Of a stretch of 64,000 nucleotides of DNA, positions 51,929-61,684 are shown piece after piece (position 1 is the first letter of the stretch; each line of letters opens with the position of its first letter). The stretch is from Methylomonas fluvii (GTDB lineage: Bacteria > Pseudomonadota > Gammaproteobacteria > Methylococcales > Methylomonadaceae), in assembly GCF_014850975.1 (NCBI RefSeq), contig NZ_JACXST010000001.1, forward strand, positions 930,001 to 994,000. Direction: 5' to 3'. A model generated the notes under the pieces. That model saw only the letters and a program-made list of their open reading frames with translations. It did no database searches and was not told where the DNA came from. The position numbers and the translations under genes were made by a program.

Positions 51929-53773
51929 TTAGGCGTGCGTATTATTAAACTCGGGGACCAACTGCTTTAAACCGGCCAACAGCTGTTGGTTATCGTAGCT
52001 CCGGCATACCTTCTGCAGGCCTTCAATTTGTTTAGCCCATTCCACGGAGTCGTAGAGTCGGGCTTTGGCCAGGCGCAATTTCACATGGCTGGTGGCCATT
52101 AATTGTTCCTGATCGTGGAATAATTCTTCGTAGAGTTTTTCGCCGGGCCGCAAGCCGACAATCTTGATCTCTATGTCCTTATTCGGGACCTTGCCGCTCA
52201 GCCGGATCATCTGTTCGGCCAGATAAGTAATTTTGACTGGTTCGCCCATATCCAGCACAAACACTTCGCCGCCCTGGCCTATGGTTTCCGCTTGCATGAT
52301 GAGCTGGCAGGCTTCCGGAATCGTCATGAAGTAGCGGGTAATATCCGGATGCGTCACCGTGATAGGGCCGCCGGCCTTGATTTGCTCTCTGAACAGCGGC
52401 ACCACACTGCCGGCCGAATCGAGCACGTTGCCGAAACGTACGGTGGTGAAGCGGGTGTTGCCGGTCTGATTCAGGTTTTGGCACAGGATTTCCGCTGCCC
52501 GCTTGGTCGCACCCATCACGTTGGTGGGGTTGACGGCTTTATCGGTGGAAATTAACACAAAACGGGCCACGCCGGCGGCAATAGCCGCTTCCGCCAGTAT
52601 CTTGGTGCCAATCAGGTTGTTATGCACCGCTTCGCGGATCTGATTTTCCAGCAAGGGCACATGTTTATAAGCGGCGGCGTGAAACACGATTTCCGGTTTT
52701 TGCCCGGCAATTAATTGCTGCACCGCAACGGGATCGGCGACATCGCCCAGTACGGCTTGGTGCGATAACTCCGGAAACAGCCGATTCAAGTCGGCATTGA
52801 TTTTGTACAAATTAAATTCGCATTGGTCGAACACGATCAGCTTGCGCGGCTGGGCTCTGGCCAATTGCTTGCAAAGCTCGGAACCTATCGAACCACCGCC
52901 GCCTGTCACCAAAATGACTTTGTCGTGCAGATGGTTTTTTATGCCGGGCCAATCCAGCTTCACCGGCGTGCGACCCAGAATATCTTCGATCGACACGCTG
53001 CGTAGATTGGCGGTGGTGACCGCGCCGCTCAGCAGTTCTTTAACCGACGGCAGGGTCTGAAAATCCACCGAGCAATTTTCGCAGATTTCCACGATCCGGC
53101 GCATTTGCTGGTCGCTGGCCGACGGCACGGCAATCAGCACCGTTTCGATATTCCAGCGTTCGATTAACTCGGGAATTTGCTCGACCGTGCCGGCGACGCG
53201 GATGCCGCGAATTTCGCGTTTGTATTTGCCATGGTTGTCGTCGACGAACACTATGGGCACATAATCGCTATCGACATTGGTCAATAAATCTCTCACCAGC
53301 ATTTCGCCAGCGGAACCGGCGCCGACGATCAACGCGCGCTTACCGACGCGCTCCGCAAACGTCTGTTCCTTCCAAAAGCGATAAACTAGGCGCGGTATGC
53401 TGAGCAAGGAAAACAGGATCAGCACATACAACGGCACGACCGAACGCGGCACACCGTGCAGGCGGTCGTATAAAAACAAGGCGGAGGCAATAAAAAAAAT
53501 CCCGGTCAACACGGCTTTGCCGATGCGGATCAGGTCGGGCAGTGAGGAAAACCGCCAAACGCCGCGGTACAAACCATACACCCAGAATAAACTGACCTGG
53601 ATGGCTATGACCCAAGGCAGGAACAATAAGGCCGAATAAAAAAATTCGTCCGGGATGTTTTGCAGATTAAAGCGTAGCCAGTAAGCGCCGAACCAAGCCA
53701 ACGGGATCATTGCCAGATCGTGCAAAAAAATGGTGGTGCGGGAGCGGAATCTTAAAGTCACGAAATAACCCAC
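51929..53773 (-). CDS. Nucleoside-diphosphate-sugar 4,6-dehydratase, membrane type (WbpM/CapD-like)
   Basis: A 614-residue enzyme of the WbpM/PglF/FlaA1-related group that turns UDP-GlcNAc into UDP-4-keto-6-deoxy-sugar, the precursor of FucNAc, QuiNAc or bacillosamine. The first 135 residues hold four membrane helices. A Rossmann fold follows (GAGSAGE, 151-157), then the catalytic SDR domain (TGGGGSIG, 290-297) with LISTDKAVNPTNVMGATKRAAE, where Met stands in place of the usual catalytic Tyr as in this subgroup. It is the last gene of a three-gene unit and overlaps the upstream glycosyltransferase by 16 nt. This order matches P. aeruginosa wbpV-wbpL-wbpM. Confidence 0.9.
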   Translation of the reverse strand: MGYFVTLRFRSRTTIFLHDLAMIPLAWFGAYWLRFNLQNIPDEFFYSALLFLPWVIAIQVSLFWVYGLYRGVWRFSSLPDLIRIGKAVLTGIFFIASALFLYDRLHGVPRSVVPLYVLILFSLLSIPRLVYRFWKEQTFAERVGKRALIVGAGSAGEMLVRDLLTNVDSDYVPIVFVDDNHGKYKREIRGIRVAGTVEQIPELIERWNIETVLIAVPSASDQQMRRIVEICENCSVDFQTLPSVKELLSGAVTTANLRSVSIEDILGRTPVKLDWPGIKNHLHDKVILVTGGGGSIGSELCKQLARAQPRKLIVFDQCEFNLYKINADLNRLFPELSHQAVLGDVADPVAVQQLIAGQKPEIVFHAAAYKHVPLLENQIREAVHNNLIGTKILAEAAIAAGVARFVLISTDKAVNPTNVMGATKRAAEILCQNLNQTGNTRFTTVRFGNVLDSAGSVVPLFREQIKAGGPITVTHPDITRYFMTIPEACQLIMQAETIGQGGEVFVLDMGEPVKITYLAEQMIRLSGKVPNKDIEIKIVGLRPGEKLYEELFHDQEQLMATSHVKLRLAKARLYDSVEWAKQIEGLQKVCRSYDNQQLLAGLKQLVPEFNNTHA

Positions 53774-54789
53774 TCGGATTGGCCGGCCTTAAACCGGTAA
53801 GCCAGATAGATTAGCGGCAGATAAGCCAAGGCAATGCCGGCCAGCGCATGGCTGGGATGCTTGAATATCCATAAAGAGATAGGCAACAGCCAACCGCAAT
53901 TAATTGCCCAGGTTGCCAATAACACCGGCAAATGCCCGTAACGCTTGGCTGCACGCTGATAAGTATGCGAGCAATGCGCCGCGTACCATTTTTGTCCGCT
54001 AAACATTCTAACCGCCAAGGTATAGCTGGCATCCACGATAAACGCACCGAATAAAATCAGCCCGCAATACAGCAGTACGGCGACCTGTTGTGCGGCCAGT
54101 AAAATCAATAAACCCAGTAATAGACCGATAAAGCCGCTGCCGACATCGCCCATGAAGATTTTCGCTTTCGGCCAATTCCACAGCAAAAAGCCGCCACAAG
54201 CCGCCGCCAAACTCAAGGCAACCGCGCACAGGCTTTGGTCGATAAAAAACAGATAACCGGCCAATGCCGAAGAGACGAACAGTGCCTCTGACGCGGCAAT
54301 GCCGTCGGTACCGTCCATGAAATTGAACAGGTTTAAGACCCACACCAAAAACAGCGCACCTAAGGGATAGCCCAACCAGCCTGGATTGATGCTTAAGCGC
54401 CCGAAGAGGGCGTCGAATGGGGCGGGGATCAATAAAACCGGGAGATTGCTCATTAATTCCAGAGCGATGATCGCCGCCAATAAATGCGTCAAAAATCGCC
54501 AGCGCGCGGCCACTTCGCCGTGATCGTCGCAAAAGCCGATCACCGCTACCAATAGTGTGGCGCTCAGTAAGGCCAAGAAACTACCGGTTAATTGACCAGT
54601 AAACAATAGCCAGAGAACGGCCGCAAAAAATGCCAGCACGATAGCCAAGCCGCCGCCCCGCGGGGTTGGCACGCTGTGTGAACTGCGTTGGTTGGGAATG
54701 TCCAGCACCTTGTAAGTTAAGGCGTAACGGCGAATCAGGCCGGTCAATACGGCGGCGAGCAGCAAGGTAACAGTAAAAAGCAATAGCAC
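53758..54789 (-). CDS. Glycosyl-1-phosphate transferase, MraY/WecA family (WbpL-like)
   Basis: A 343-residue polytopic membrane enzyme that attaches a sugar-1-phosphate to undecaprenyl phosphate. About ten helices are present. The family motifs are NLFNFMDGTDGIAASE (near 155-170) and KIFMGDVGSGFIG (near 205-217), with the catalytic Asp residues. An early SVPTPRGGG motif marks the WecA/WbpL side of the family. By analogy with its neighbours it may start O-antigen or capsule synthesis with FucNAc or QuiNAc. It overlaps the dehydratase gene downstream and lies 7 bp after the epimerase gene. Confidence 0.92.
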   Translation of the reverse strand: MLLLFTVTLLLAAVLTGLIRRYALTYKVLDIPNQRSSHSVPTPRGGGLAIVLAFFAAVLWLLFTGQLTGSFLALLSATLLVAVIGFCDDHGEVAARWRFLTHLLAAIIALELMSNLPVLLIPAPFDALFGRLSINPGWLGYPLGALFLVWVLNLFNFMDGTDGIAASEALFVSSALAGYLFFIDQSLCAVALSLAAACGGFLLWNWPKAKIFMGDVGSGFIGLLLGLLILLAAQQVAVLLYCGLILFGAFIVDASYTLAVRMFSGQKWYAAHCSHTYQRAAKRYGHLPVLLATWAINCGWLLPISLWIFKHPSHALAGIALAYLPLIYLAYRFKAGQSEWVIS

Positions 54790-54796
54790 GCTGGAT

Positions 54797-55750
54797 TTAA
54801 CTTAGATGGCGAATAATATCGGGCAGGGCTTTCCAGAGAGTTTGGCGAGGTTGAAAACCCAATTCGCGGCCGATTTTAGCAGACGAATACCACGCCGAAC
54901 CGGTTAATTTTTCCAGACTATCGCTGTCGATAGGAAAGCGTCGCCCCGTCAGCCGGCCAAAGCTATCGCCTAATTTGGCCAAGCTGGTTAACAACGGCAT
55001 CGGTATCGACCAGGCAACAGGCTGCTTGCCGAAAGCGGCTCTGATCGCGTCGTAAATCTGCCGGGTGGAATAACTTTGTTGATCCGTGACGATATAAACC
55101 TGCCCGGCTGCTGCGGGATTGTCGGCCGCCAGCAATGCCGCGGCAACCATATCCGTTACATGCACCATGGAGCGTTGGTTACCGGACTCTGACAATGGTG
55201 GAAATATTCCACTCCGGACGGCTTTGATCATCCTCGGCAAGTTACCTTTCTCGGAAGCGCCGTAGACCATGCTGGGTCGTAACACCACCGGATGTGGAAC
55301 ATAACCGCCGTTTAATACCAGTTGCTCTGCTTCGTATTTGGACAAACCGTAGGGATCTGAGGCCGGGTCGTTAACCACTTCATCCATCGGTTGTTGGCTA
55401 GCCTGGCTGACGGCTTTGACGCTGCTGAAGAACACAAAGGCTTTCACTCCAGCCTGTTGTGCGGCTTCCAGTAGTTTGCGCGTGCCTTCGGTGTTGATTT
55501 GCCGGTATTCGGCTGCATCCTGCCGATTTTCCGCCAAGGCGTGGGCTTTGCCGGCCAGATGAAATATTACGTCTATGCCGGCGCACAGCTCAGCGGGGTA
55601 CGCTCCCGGTTCAGCCAAATCCAAGGCGATGTTGTCCTCACCATATCCGGCGCGACTACACGTTCTGACTGCATAACCCTGATTTACCAAGGCCTGGCAT
55701 AGGTGCGCGCCGATAAAACCGCTGGCACCGGTGACGAGGGCCTTGGTCAT
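54797..55750 (-). CDS. NAD-dependent sugar epimerase/reductase, extended SDR (WbpV-like)
   Basis: A 317-residue extended short-chain dehydrogenase. The NAD motif is GASGFIGAHLC (8-18) and the catalytic Tyr-Lys lies in YGLSKYEAE (about 133-141) after FFSSVKAVSQ. It fits the group of UDP-4-keto-sugar reductases or 4-epimerases that precede a WbpL-type transferase in O-antigen gene sets. The operon order (this gene, WbpL-like, WbpM-like) suggests that it makes the UDP-sugar used by the transferase. The exact product, UDP-QuiNAc or UDP-FucNAc, is inference. Confidence 0.88.
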   Translation of the reverse strand: MTKALVTGASGFIGAHLCQALVNQGYAVRTCSRAGYGEDNIALDLAEPGAYPAELCAGIDVIFHLAGKAHALAENRQDAAEYRQINTEGTRKLLEAAQQAGVKAFVFFSSVKAVSQASQQPMDEVVNDPASDPYGLSKYEAEQLVLNGGYVPHPVVLRPSMVYGASEKGNLPRMIKAVRSGIFPPLSESGNQRSMVHVTDMVAAALLAADNPAAAGQVYIVTDQQSYSTRQIYDAIRAAFGKQPVAWSIPMPLLTSLAKLGDSFGRLTGRRFPIDSDSLEKLTGSAWYSSAKIGRELGFQPRQTLWKALPDIIRHLS

Positions 55751-55821
55751 GCTATAAGTTGCCGAAAAGACATAATGGTTGGCAGCTATTTAAACAGACG
55801 GCTGAGATTACGTAAGCGGAG

Positions 55822-56280
55822 CTATTGCTTGCTGCCATGCTCTGCAAACACTTCATACTTACCTTCTTTATCGAAGGACACCACTTTATACGCATCTTGT
55901 TGCCCGCCCATTTCCATGCCGGGGCTGCCCATCGGCATGCCCGGCGCGGCGATGCCGGCGATGTCGGATTTGCTTTGCAAGAGTGTCTGAATGTCGGCAG
56001 CAGGCACATGGCCTTCGATAACGTGGCTGTCCACGATAGCGGTGTGGCAGGACGCCAGCTTCTCAGGTACGCCGAAACGGGCTTTGATAGTTTCCATGTC
56101 GTCGCTAACCACGTCGTTGATTTTAAAACCGTTTTGTTTGGCATGTTCCAGCCATTTGCCGCAACAGCCGCAAGTGGGGCTGCGATAGACTGTCATTTCC
56201 AGCGGCTTGCCGGCTTCTTCCGCGGACAGGCTTTGGCTGCAAGCCGCCAGTAATAAAACGATTAGTTTTGCTGCTCTCAT
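55822..56280 (-). CDS. DUF411 metal-binding lipoprotein
   Basis: A 152-residue exported protein of the DUF411 group often found near copper-handling genes. Signal sequence with a lipobox LAAC (acylated Cys14) predicts a lipoprotein. The core has SPTCGCCGKWLEHA (CxCC metal-binding motif) and CHTAIVDSHVIEGHVPAADI. A Met/Gly-rich stretch PGMPMGSPGMEMGGQQ (about 113-128) would suit Cu(I). It is a single gene 10 bp upstream of, and opposed in role to, the yjbQ gene; no copper operon lies next to it. Confidence 0.88.
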   Translation of the reverse strand: MRAAKLIVLLLAACSQSLSAEEAGKPLEMTVYRSPTCGCCGKWLEHAKQNGFKINDVVSDDMETIKARFGVPEKLASCHTAIVDSHVIEGHVPAADIQTLLQSKSDIAGIAAPGMPMGSPGMEMGGQQDAYKVVSFDKEGKYEVFAEHGSKQ

Positions 56281-56290
56281 AAATACCTCT

Positions 56291-56710
56291 TTATTCGCCG
56301 TGTAGCGTTACGATGATAGTGCGATTGCCGGCATGATTGCGATGCTCGCATAAATAAATGCCTTGCCAAATCCCCAAGGCCAATTGGCCGTCGCTGATCG
56401 GAATACTTAGCGAGCTGCCCAATATAACGGTCTTGATATGGGCGGGCATATCGTCCGGCCCTTCGAGTGTATGCCGGTAGTATGGTTCATTTTCCGCTAC
56501 CGCCCGGGAGAAATAACTTTCCAGGTCCCGGCGCACATCCGCATCCGCATTTTCGTTGATGGCCAGCGATGCCGAGGTGTGTTGCAAAAACACGTGGGCC
56601 AGGCCAATTTCAATTTTATCCAGTTCGGTTAGCTGACCGACGATTTCGCGCGTGATCAAATGAAAGCCACGCGGCTTGGTGGGCAGTTGGATGCGCTTTT
56701 GGACCCACAT
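56291..56710 (-). CDS. yjbQ: YjbQ family protein (UPF0047)
   Basis: A 139-residue protein of the YjbQ/UPF0047 family. The conserved motifs are HVFLQHTSASLAINENADADVRRDLE (about 38-63) and GTWQGIYLCEHR-like LGIWQGIYLCEHRNHAGNR near the C-terminus. The family forms trimers, and some members have been reported to have weak thiamin-phosphate synthase activity; the physiological role is unsettled. It lies between hemE and the DUF411 gene on the same strand, 8 bp after hemE, so it may be in that transcription unit. Confidence 0.9.
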   Translation of the reverse strand: MWVQKRIQLPTKPRGFHLITREIVGQLTELDKIEIGLAHVFLQHTSASLAINENADADVRRDLESYFSRAVAENEPYYRHTLEGPDDMPAHIKTVILGSSLSIPISDGQLALGIWQGIYLCEHRNHAGNRTIIVTLHGE

Positions 56711-56718
56711 CGTGCTGG

Positions 56719-57783
56719 CTATCGATGATATTGCGGACTCAATTCCCGCACGGCATCAACCATCGCCTTGACGTGGTCTGGATTAATGTCGGGCAAAATG
56801 CCGTGTCCCAGATTGAATACATGCCCCGAGCCATTACCAAAGCCTTCCAGCACTTTTCCTACTTTCTCGCGAATGACTTCCGGTTGGGCGTACAAAGTAA
56901 TCGGGTCCATATTGCCCTGCAAAGCGACCCGGTCGCCTACGCGGGCGCGGGCCTGACCAATGTCGGTTTGCCAGTCCAGGCCCAGCGCGTCATAGCCGGT
57001 ATCCGCCATCGTTTCCAGCCATAGGCCGCCGCCCTTGGTAAACAAAATGGTGGGGATTTGCTGGCCGTCGCGACGAGTATTTAAAAGTTCGCGCACTTGC
57101 TGTGCATAGCGCAACGAAAACTCCAGGTAATCGTCGTGGCTGAGCATGCCGCCCCAGGTATCGAACACCATCACCGCATCAGCGCCGGCGGCAATTTGCG
57201 CATTCAAATAAGTGGCTACCGACTGAGCCAGCTTATCCAGCATTTGATGCATCAGTTGCGGTTGTTCGAACATCAGGCTTTTCACTTTTTGAAAACTTTT
57301 GCTGCTTTTGCCTTCCACCATATAAGTCGCCAGCGTCCAGGGACTGCCGGAAAAGCCGATCAAGGGCACCCGGCCGTGCAGATTGGTTTTGATCAAGCGC
57401 ACGGCGTCGATCACATAACGCAATTCGGTTTCCGGATCGGGAATTGGCAGTTTGGCAATATCGGCGGCGGTTCTGACCGGGTTGGCGAATTGCGGGCCTT
57501 CGCCTTCGGCAAACGAGAGACCTAAGCCCATGGCGTCGGGGATAGTCAAAATATCGGAAAACAAGATGGCCGCGTCGAAGTTAAAACGCTCCAGCGGTTG
57601 CAGCGTCACTTCGCAGGCCAATTCCGGGTTGGTACAAAGTTGCATGAAGCTGCCGGCCTTGGTGCGTACTTCCCGGTACTCGGGTAAATAACGTCCGGCT
57701 TGGCGCATCATCCAGACGGGGGTGCGGTCGACGGGCTGTCTTAACAGGGCTTTTAAGAATAAATCGTTTTGTAAGTTGGTCAT
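56719..57783 (-). CDS. hemE: Uroporphyrinogen decarboxylase
   Basis: HemE converts uroporphyrinogen III to coproporphyrinogen III in haem synthesis by removing four carboxyl groups. The 354-residue TIM-barrel enzyme has [17 protein letters not shown] (about 22-38), containing the conserved Arg and Tyr, then [16 protein letters not shown], and FDTWGGMLS. The C-terminus has [15 protein letters not shown] with the catalytic-pocket His. It is downstream of the damX-aroB-aroK unit with a 22-bp gap, in an arrangement also seen in other gammaproteobacteria. Confidence 0.97.
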   Translation of the reverse strand: MTNLQNDLFLKALLRQPVDRTPVWMMRQAGRYLPEYREVRTKAGSFMQLCTNPELACEVTLQPLERFNFDAAILFSDILTIPDAMGLGLSFAEGEGPQFANPVRTAADIAKLPIPDPETELRYVIDAVRLIKTNLHGRVPLIGFSGSPWTLATYMVEGKSSKSFQKVKSLMFEQPQLMHQMLDKLAQSVATYLNAQIAAGADAVMVFDTWGGMLSHDDYLEFSLRYAQQVRELLNTRRDGQQIPTILFTKGGGLWLETMADTGYDALGLDWQTDIGQARARVGDRVALQGNMDPITLYAQPEVIREKVGKVLEGFGNGSGHVFNLGHGILPDINPDHVKAMVDAVRELSPQYHR

Positions 57784-57805
57784 TCGTTTCGATTGGGGGT
57801 GAGAA

Positions 57806-59467
57806 TCAGCGGCGGCTTTCTTTTTGTACGGCCCGGAAGCGTTTTTCCATGGCCTGCTTAAACTCGCCGGGCATCATGGCTTTAAGCTGTATCGCTTCGG
57901 CAGCTGTTTGAAAAGAGCCGTAAATTACCACGTATTTTTCCAGCTCGCCTTGTTTGATCGGGTAAAACTTCAGGCCGTCGCGGTAATCGGCGTATTTTTT
58001 TTGAAAACGCAGTGCCGCATCTTTAGTGGACAGCACCATGACTTGCAGCGTGAAATTACCGGCCGGTTGCGCCATGATCCAGTCCTGATCGCTGCCTTCG
58101 AAGGCGGGTTTGGCGGGTTTGTGTTCGACGGGTTTAGTCGGGGTTGGTACAGCAACGGGCGCTATCTGTTCGGCCGGCACTGAGTTGGCTGGCGACGGTG
58201 TTTCAGCTTGCTGCTCGGGCTTGGCTTGCCCAGGGCTTGGAGCTGTTGCGAGCGCCGTCTGTTTGTCGGTAGCGATGATCTGGGTTGTTGGCTGCGTATT
58301 TATGGCCTCAGACGACGGTTTGCTCGGTGATTTCGGGCTCGGTGTTGTTGAATTATTTATCGATTCGGCTTCGGTTGAGCGGAGCTGAGCTTGGTCGGTC
58401 GCTTCGACTTCGATCAGCGAACGCTTTGATTCGATCGGCGCACGGCTTGATTCCACTGTATTGTTCGCCGGGCTGAGGGCGGTAGACACGATTGTCGGCG
58501 ACGGTTCCGGCGCTTTGGGTTCGGTTGGCGGCGCAATCTGCGGCGGTGCCAGGACGGTTTCGACTACCGGTGTGGGTGTTGGCTGCGGAGCGGTTGTGTT
58601 TACGGTGCCAGCTTTGCCGATACTTTCGCTTGGAACGGCTATAGGCAGTTTGCCGGCGATTTGCCCGGTGACAAGATCCGGCGGTAATAAAGATTTCAGC
58701 GCGTAGCCGGCACCGGCCAGCACACCGGCGATGGCCAGCCATAAGCCCAGTTTGCTGCGTTTATGGCTTTGGGAATGAGCGAATTTAGGCAATTGCGCGA
58801 GTATTTTACCGGGGATGCCGTTACTGGCGCGGTATAAATCTTCGATCAGGCTGTCGCTGATGGCGTTAAACGAGACCATCGCGCCCGGTTGCGCCGACAG
58901 GTTTTGCAAATATTCGCCACATTGTTTTTTGCTGAGTGGCGGCAGTTCGATGAAATGGCATTCCTCCACCAATTTGTCGGTACCGCTTTTGATGTGGAAT
59001 TGATCGTGATTCATCGCCAACACCAAGCGCAAGCCCGGTAGCGAATCGGCAAATTCGATCAGCATCGTCATCAGGCCGGGCACCAAATTGCCGGCGTCGT
59101 CGATCAGCAGCACTACTTTTTGCCTGGCGCATTTGTCGCGCAGTGCGCTCAGATCGAAAGCTGAGGCTTTGGCGATATTCAGGCCGCGCAACAAATCGTT
59201 GATCAGGCTTTCGAAGCTGGAGTCTGGTGAAGCCGAAAGTAACACGACCTCCCACATATCCTTGCGATTTTGCCGGACAGTTTCCAATAAGGTGGTTTTA
59301 CCGATGCCTTCCGGGCCGCAGACAATCAGCGATTGCTGCAAATTAGCCAGCAAATGCAGCAGCAAATCCAGTTTCTGCGAGCGCTCCAGCGTAATCAAGG
59401 TCCGTTCGGCGTTGTTGACCACCGAGCGCTTTTGGTAACTATAGGTCAGGTCGTCGTTATCCAGCAT
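57806..59467 (-). CDS. damX: AAA ATPase/SPOR-domain protein (DamX-like)
   Basis: A 553-residue cell-division-associated protein. The N-terminal AAA-type domain has Walker A GPEGIGKT (51-58) and Walker B VLLIDDAG (119-126). One helix spans about 240-260, followed by a long Pro/Thr/Glu/Ala-rich linker (about 270-460) and a C-terminal SPOR domain that binds denuded septal peptidoglycan. E. coli DamX has the membrane helix and SPOR domain but a shorter cytoplasmic part without an active ATPase; the ATPase-bearing form is found in other gammaproteobacteria. It overlaps the end of aroB by 11 nt, so translation is coupled. Gene order aroK-aroB-damX is conserved. Confidence 0.9.
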   Translation of the reverse strand: MLDNDDLTYSYQKRSVVNNAERTLITLERSQKLDLLLHLLANLQQSLIVCGPEGIGKTTLLETVRQNRKDMWEVVLLSASPDSSFESLINDLLRGLNIAKASAFDLSALRDKCARQKVVLLIDDAGNLVPGLMTMLIEFADSLPGLRLVLAMNHDQFHIKSGTDKLVEECHFIELPPLSKKQCGEYLQNLSAQPGAMVSFNAISDSLIEDLYRASNGIPGKILAQLPKFAHSQSHKRSKLGLWLAIAGVLAGAGYALKSLLPPDLVTGQIAGKLPIAVPSESIGKAGTVNTTAPQPTPTPVVETVLAPPQIAPPTEPKAPEPSPTIVSTALSPANNTVESSRAPIESKRSLIEVEATDQAQLRSTEAESINNSTTPSPKSPSKPSSEAINTQPTTQIIATDKQTALATAPSPGQAKPEQQAETPSPANSVPAEQIAPVAVPTPTKPVEHKPAKPAFEGSDQDWIMAQPAGNFTLQVMVLSTKDAALRFQKKYADYRDGLKFYPIKQGELEKYVVIYGSFQTAAEAIQLKAMMPGEFKQAMEKRFRAVQKESRR

Positions 59468-60539
59468 AGCCGTTCAAAGTTGCCTGCAATTGCGCCAGAT
59501 CGACGTTGACGGGGAGAGAGGCTTTGCCGACCGCTTCCAGCAAAATGACCCGAATTTTGCCGTCGATATTTTTTTTATCGACCGCCATCAAATCCACATA
59601 CTGCTCGGTTGTCATATCCTTGGGAGGGGTGACGGGCAAGCTGGCGGCTTTGAATACCGCAACGATGCGTTCGAAGTCGGCATCGTTAAGCCAGCCCAGC
59701 CGCCGCGATAAATCGGCGGCAAAGCAGGTACCGATTGCCACGGCCTCACCGTGCAGGTAGTGGCCGTAGCCGCTGCCGGTTTCGATGGCATGTCCAAAGG
59801 TGTGGCCCAAGTTTAAAGTGGCGCGTATACCGGATTCAAACTCGTCTTCACCAACCACTTCGGCTTTATTGAGGCAGGAACGCTCGATGGCATAAGCCAA
59901 GGCGTCTTTGTCGCGCGCCAGTAATTTCGGCATATTCGCTTCCAGCCATTGCAAAAAGGCCAGGTCGCGAATCAGACCGTATTTGATGACTTCTGCCAAA
60001 CCGGCCGACAGCTGTCTGTCGTCCAGGGTATCGAGCACATCGGCGTCGGCAATCACGCATTGGGGCTGGTAAAACGCGCCGATCATGTTTTTGCCCAGCG
60101 GATGGTTCACGCCGGTTTTGCCGCCGACGGAGGAATCGACTTGGGCCAATAATGTGGTGGGAATCTGGATGAAGGTAATGCCGCGTTGGTAACAGGCTGC
60201 CGCAAAGCCGCCCATATCGCCGATCACGCCGCCGCCCAAGGCAATCAAGGTGGCATTGCGGCTAAATTTTTTGGCAAGCAATTGATCGAAGACTTTTTCC
60301 AAATATTGGAGCGTTTTGTATTGCTCACCGTCCGGCAAGATCACGGTTTCGACTTGATAATCGCCTAGTGCCTTCTGCAATTGGACTAGATAAAGCGGGG
60401 CGATAGTCTCGTTAGTGACGATCAATACCTGCTTGGAGCGAATATGTTTGGTCAACAATTCCGTTTGCGCCAACAAGCCGGCGCCAATGTAAATCGGGTA
60501 ACTTCTGTCGTTATTTAGTGCAACTTGCAATTCTTTCAT
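59457..60539 (-). CDS. aroB: 3-dehydroquinate synthase
   Basis: AroB makes 3-dehydroquinate from DAHP in the shikimate pathway. The 360-residue NAD-dependent enzyme has [10 protein letters not shown] (about 70-79), [19 protein letters not shown] (about 102-120), the [20 protein letters not shown] region (about 126-146) and Zn-binding His residues in [11 protein letters not shown]. The length is typical. It overlaps the 3' end of aroK by 29 nt and the 5' end of damX by 11 nt, so the three genes form one translationally coupled unit. Confidence 0.97.
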   Translation of the reverse strand: MKELQVALNNDRSYPIYIGAGLLAQTELLTKHIRSKQVLIVTNETIAPLYLVQLQKALGDYQVETVILPDGEQYKTLQYLEKVFDQLLAKKFSRNATLIALGGGVIGDMGGFAAACYQRGITFIQIPTTLLAQVDSSVGGKTGVNHPLGKNMIGAFYQPQCVIADADVLDTLDDRQLSAGLAEVIKYGLIRDLAFLQWLEANMPKLLARDKDALAYAIERSCLNKAEVVGEDEFESGIRATLNLGHTFGHAIETGSGYGHYLHGEAVAIGTCFAADLSRRLGWLNDADFERIVAVFKAASLPVTPPKDMTTEQYVDLMAVDKKNIDGKIRVILLEAVGKASLPVNVDLAQLQATLNGYAG

Positions 60540-61065
60540 GATCTTCTAAAGCAGCCTGATATTGCTGCAAAATGGTTTTAACCACGGTTTTAGTGGGTAG
60601 TACGCCGGAGTCGATTTTAAAATCGGCACATTCCGTATACAGAGGGTCGCGTTGCGCCAACAAGGTTTGCAGGCGTTGTCTGGGGTTGTCGGTACGCAAC
60701 AGTGGGCGTTGGGTATCGTGTTTGGTGCGATGCAGGATTTTGTCGATAGAGCAATGCAAATAGACGACGAAGCCGTTTTCCTTGATTGCCGCCCGATTCT
60801 CCGGCATTAGCACTGCACCGCCGCCGGTGGCCATCACTATGCCTTGCAATGCCGATAAATGCCTAATTACGGTTTGCTCGCGCATCCGGAAGCCGTCTTC
60901 ACCCTCGTAGGAAAATATAGTGGGAATATCGACACCCGTGCATTCCTCAATGACTCTATCGCTATCGTAGAACGGCCATTGCAAAGCTTTAGCAAGCTGT
61001 TTGCCTATGGTGGTTTTACCCACGCCCATTAGGCCGATCAAATAGATGTTTGCCGCTGGTTTCAT
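60511..61065 (-). CDS. aroK: Shikimate kinase
   Basis: AroK phosphorylates shikimate in the aromatic amino-acid pathway. The 184-residue NMP-kinase-fold protein has Walker [13 protein letters not shown] (11-22), the [18 protein letters not shown] shikimate-binding segment (about 34-51), GGGAVL near residue 81 and the LID Arg in [12 protein letters not shown]. The first gene of aroK-aroB-damX(-hemE), with the conserved order of E. coli. Upstream lies a 611-bp region of palindromic repeats without a gene on this strand. Confidence 0.96.
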   Translation of the reverse strand: MKPAANIYLIGLMGVGKTTIGKQLAKALQWPFYDSDRVIEECTGVDIPTIFSYEGEDGFRMREQTVIRHLSALQGIVMATGGGAVLMPENRAAIKENGFVVYLHCSIDKILHRTKHDTQRPLLRTDNPRQRLQTLLAQRDPLYTECADFKIDSGVLPTKTVVKTILQQYQAALEDHERIASCTK

Positions 61066-61190
61066 TGCATTGGCTGGTTGCGCGCATTAAAAACCGGAGC
61101 ATTATGCCCACTTTTTGCAGGGAGTTAAATTTTAGATGCCGAACACCCGCTTTTGGGCGGCTCAACAAATACCCACTTCCTCCGAGGGAG

Positions 61191-61684
61191 GGCCTGCAGT
61201 TAATTGATTTTATTCTCCTCACCCCAACCCTCTCCAGCAGGAGAGGGGGGCATTCCCTTTACTTACGGGGTAAGGTTAGGATGCAGCGTCATTAAGTTTA
61301 GGGAAACATTCCCTTCCCCAGCAGGAGAAGGTTAGCGGGAATAAATACGGCAAAAGATTTATTTGATACCCTCATCCCAATCTTCTCCCGGAGGGAGAAG
61401 GGGTTGGCCGTTTTTAACTTAATGGTATTGGGTTTGGGTGAAGGGCGGCAGTTAATTGATTTTTTCTTCTCACCGCAACCCTCGGCAATTACTCCCAGCG
61501 TTGCCCTATCTCCTGCATCCATGCAGTCGTCCAGCAGGAGAGGGGGTGAATTGACTTTATTACTTCTCCAGGCCAAAGCGAGTAAGTTTGGAGCATCCCC
61601 TCTCCCTCCGGGAGAGGGCTAGGGTGAGGGGATCAACTATTTTAATTCCCTGATCCCAGTCTTCTTTAAGAGGGGGCTAGGTTT
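61191..61684. repeat. Field of REP-like palindromic repeats, left of DUF559 gene
   Basis: At least six degenerate CCCTC-ACCCC-AACCCTCTCC/GGAGAGGG units lie near 61214-61282, 61307-61340, 61367-61407, 61464-61554, 61593-61631 and 61644-61684; each can fold on itself. A 16-bp direct repeat GCAGTTAATTGATTTT occurs at 61196-61211 and 61448-61463, followed by similar sequence, so two units share a common left border. The stretch from 61066 to 61190 shows no gene. Confidence 0.8.
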
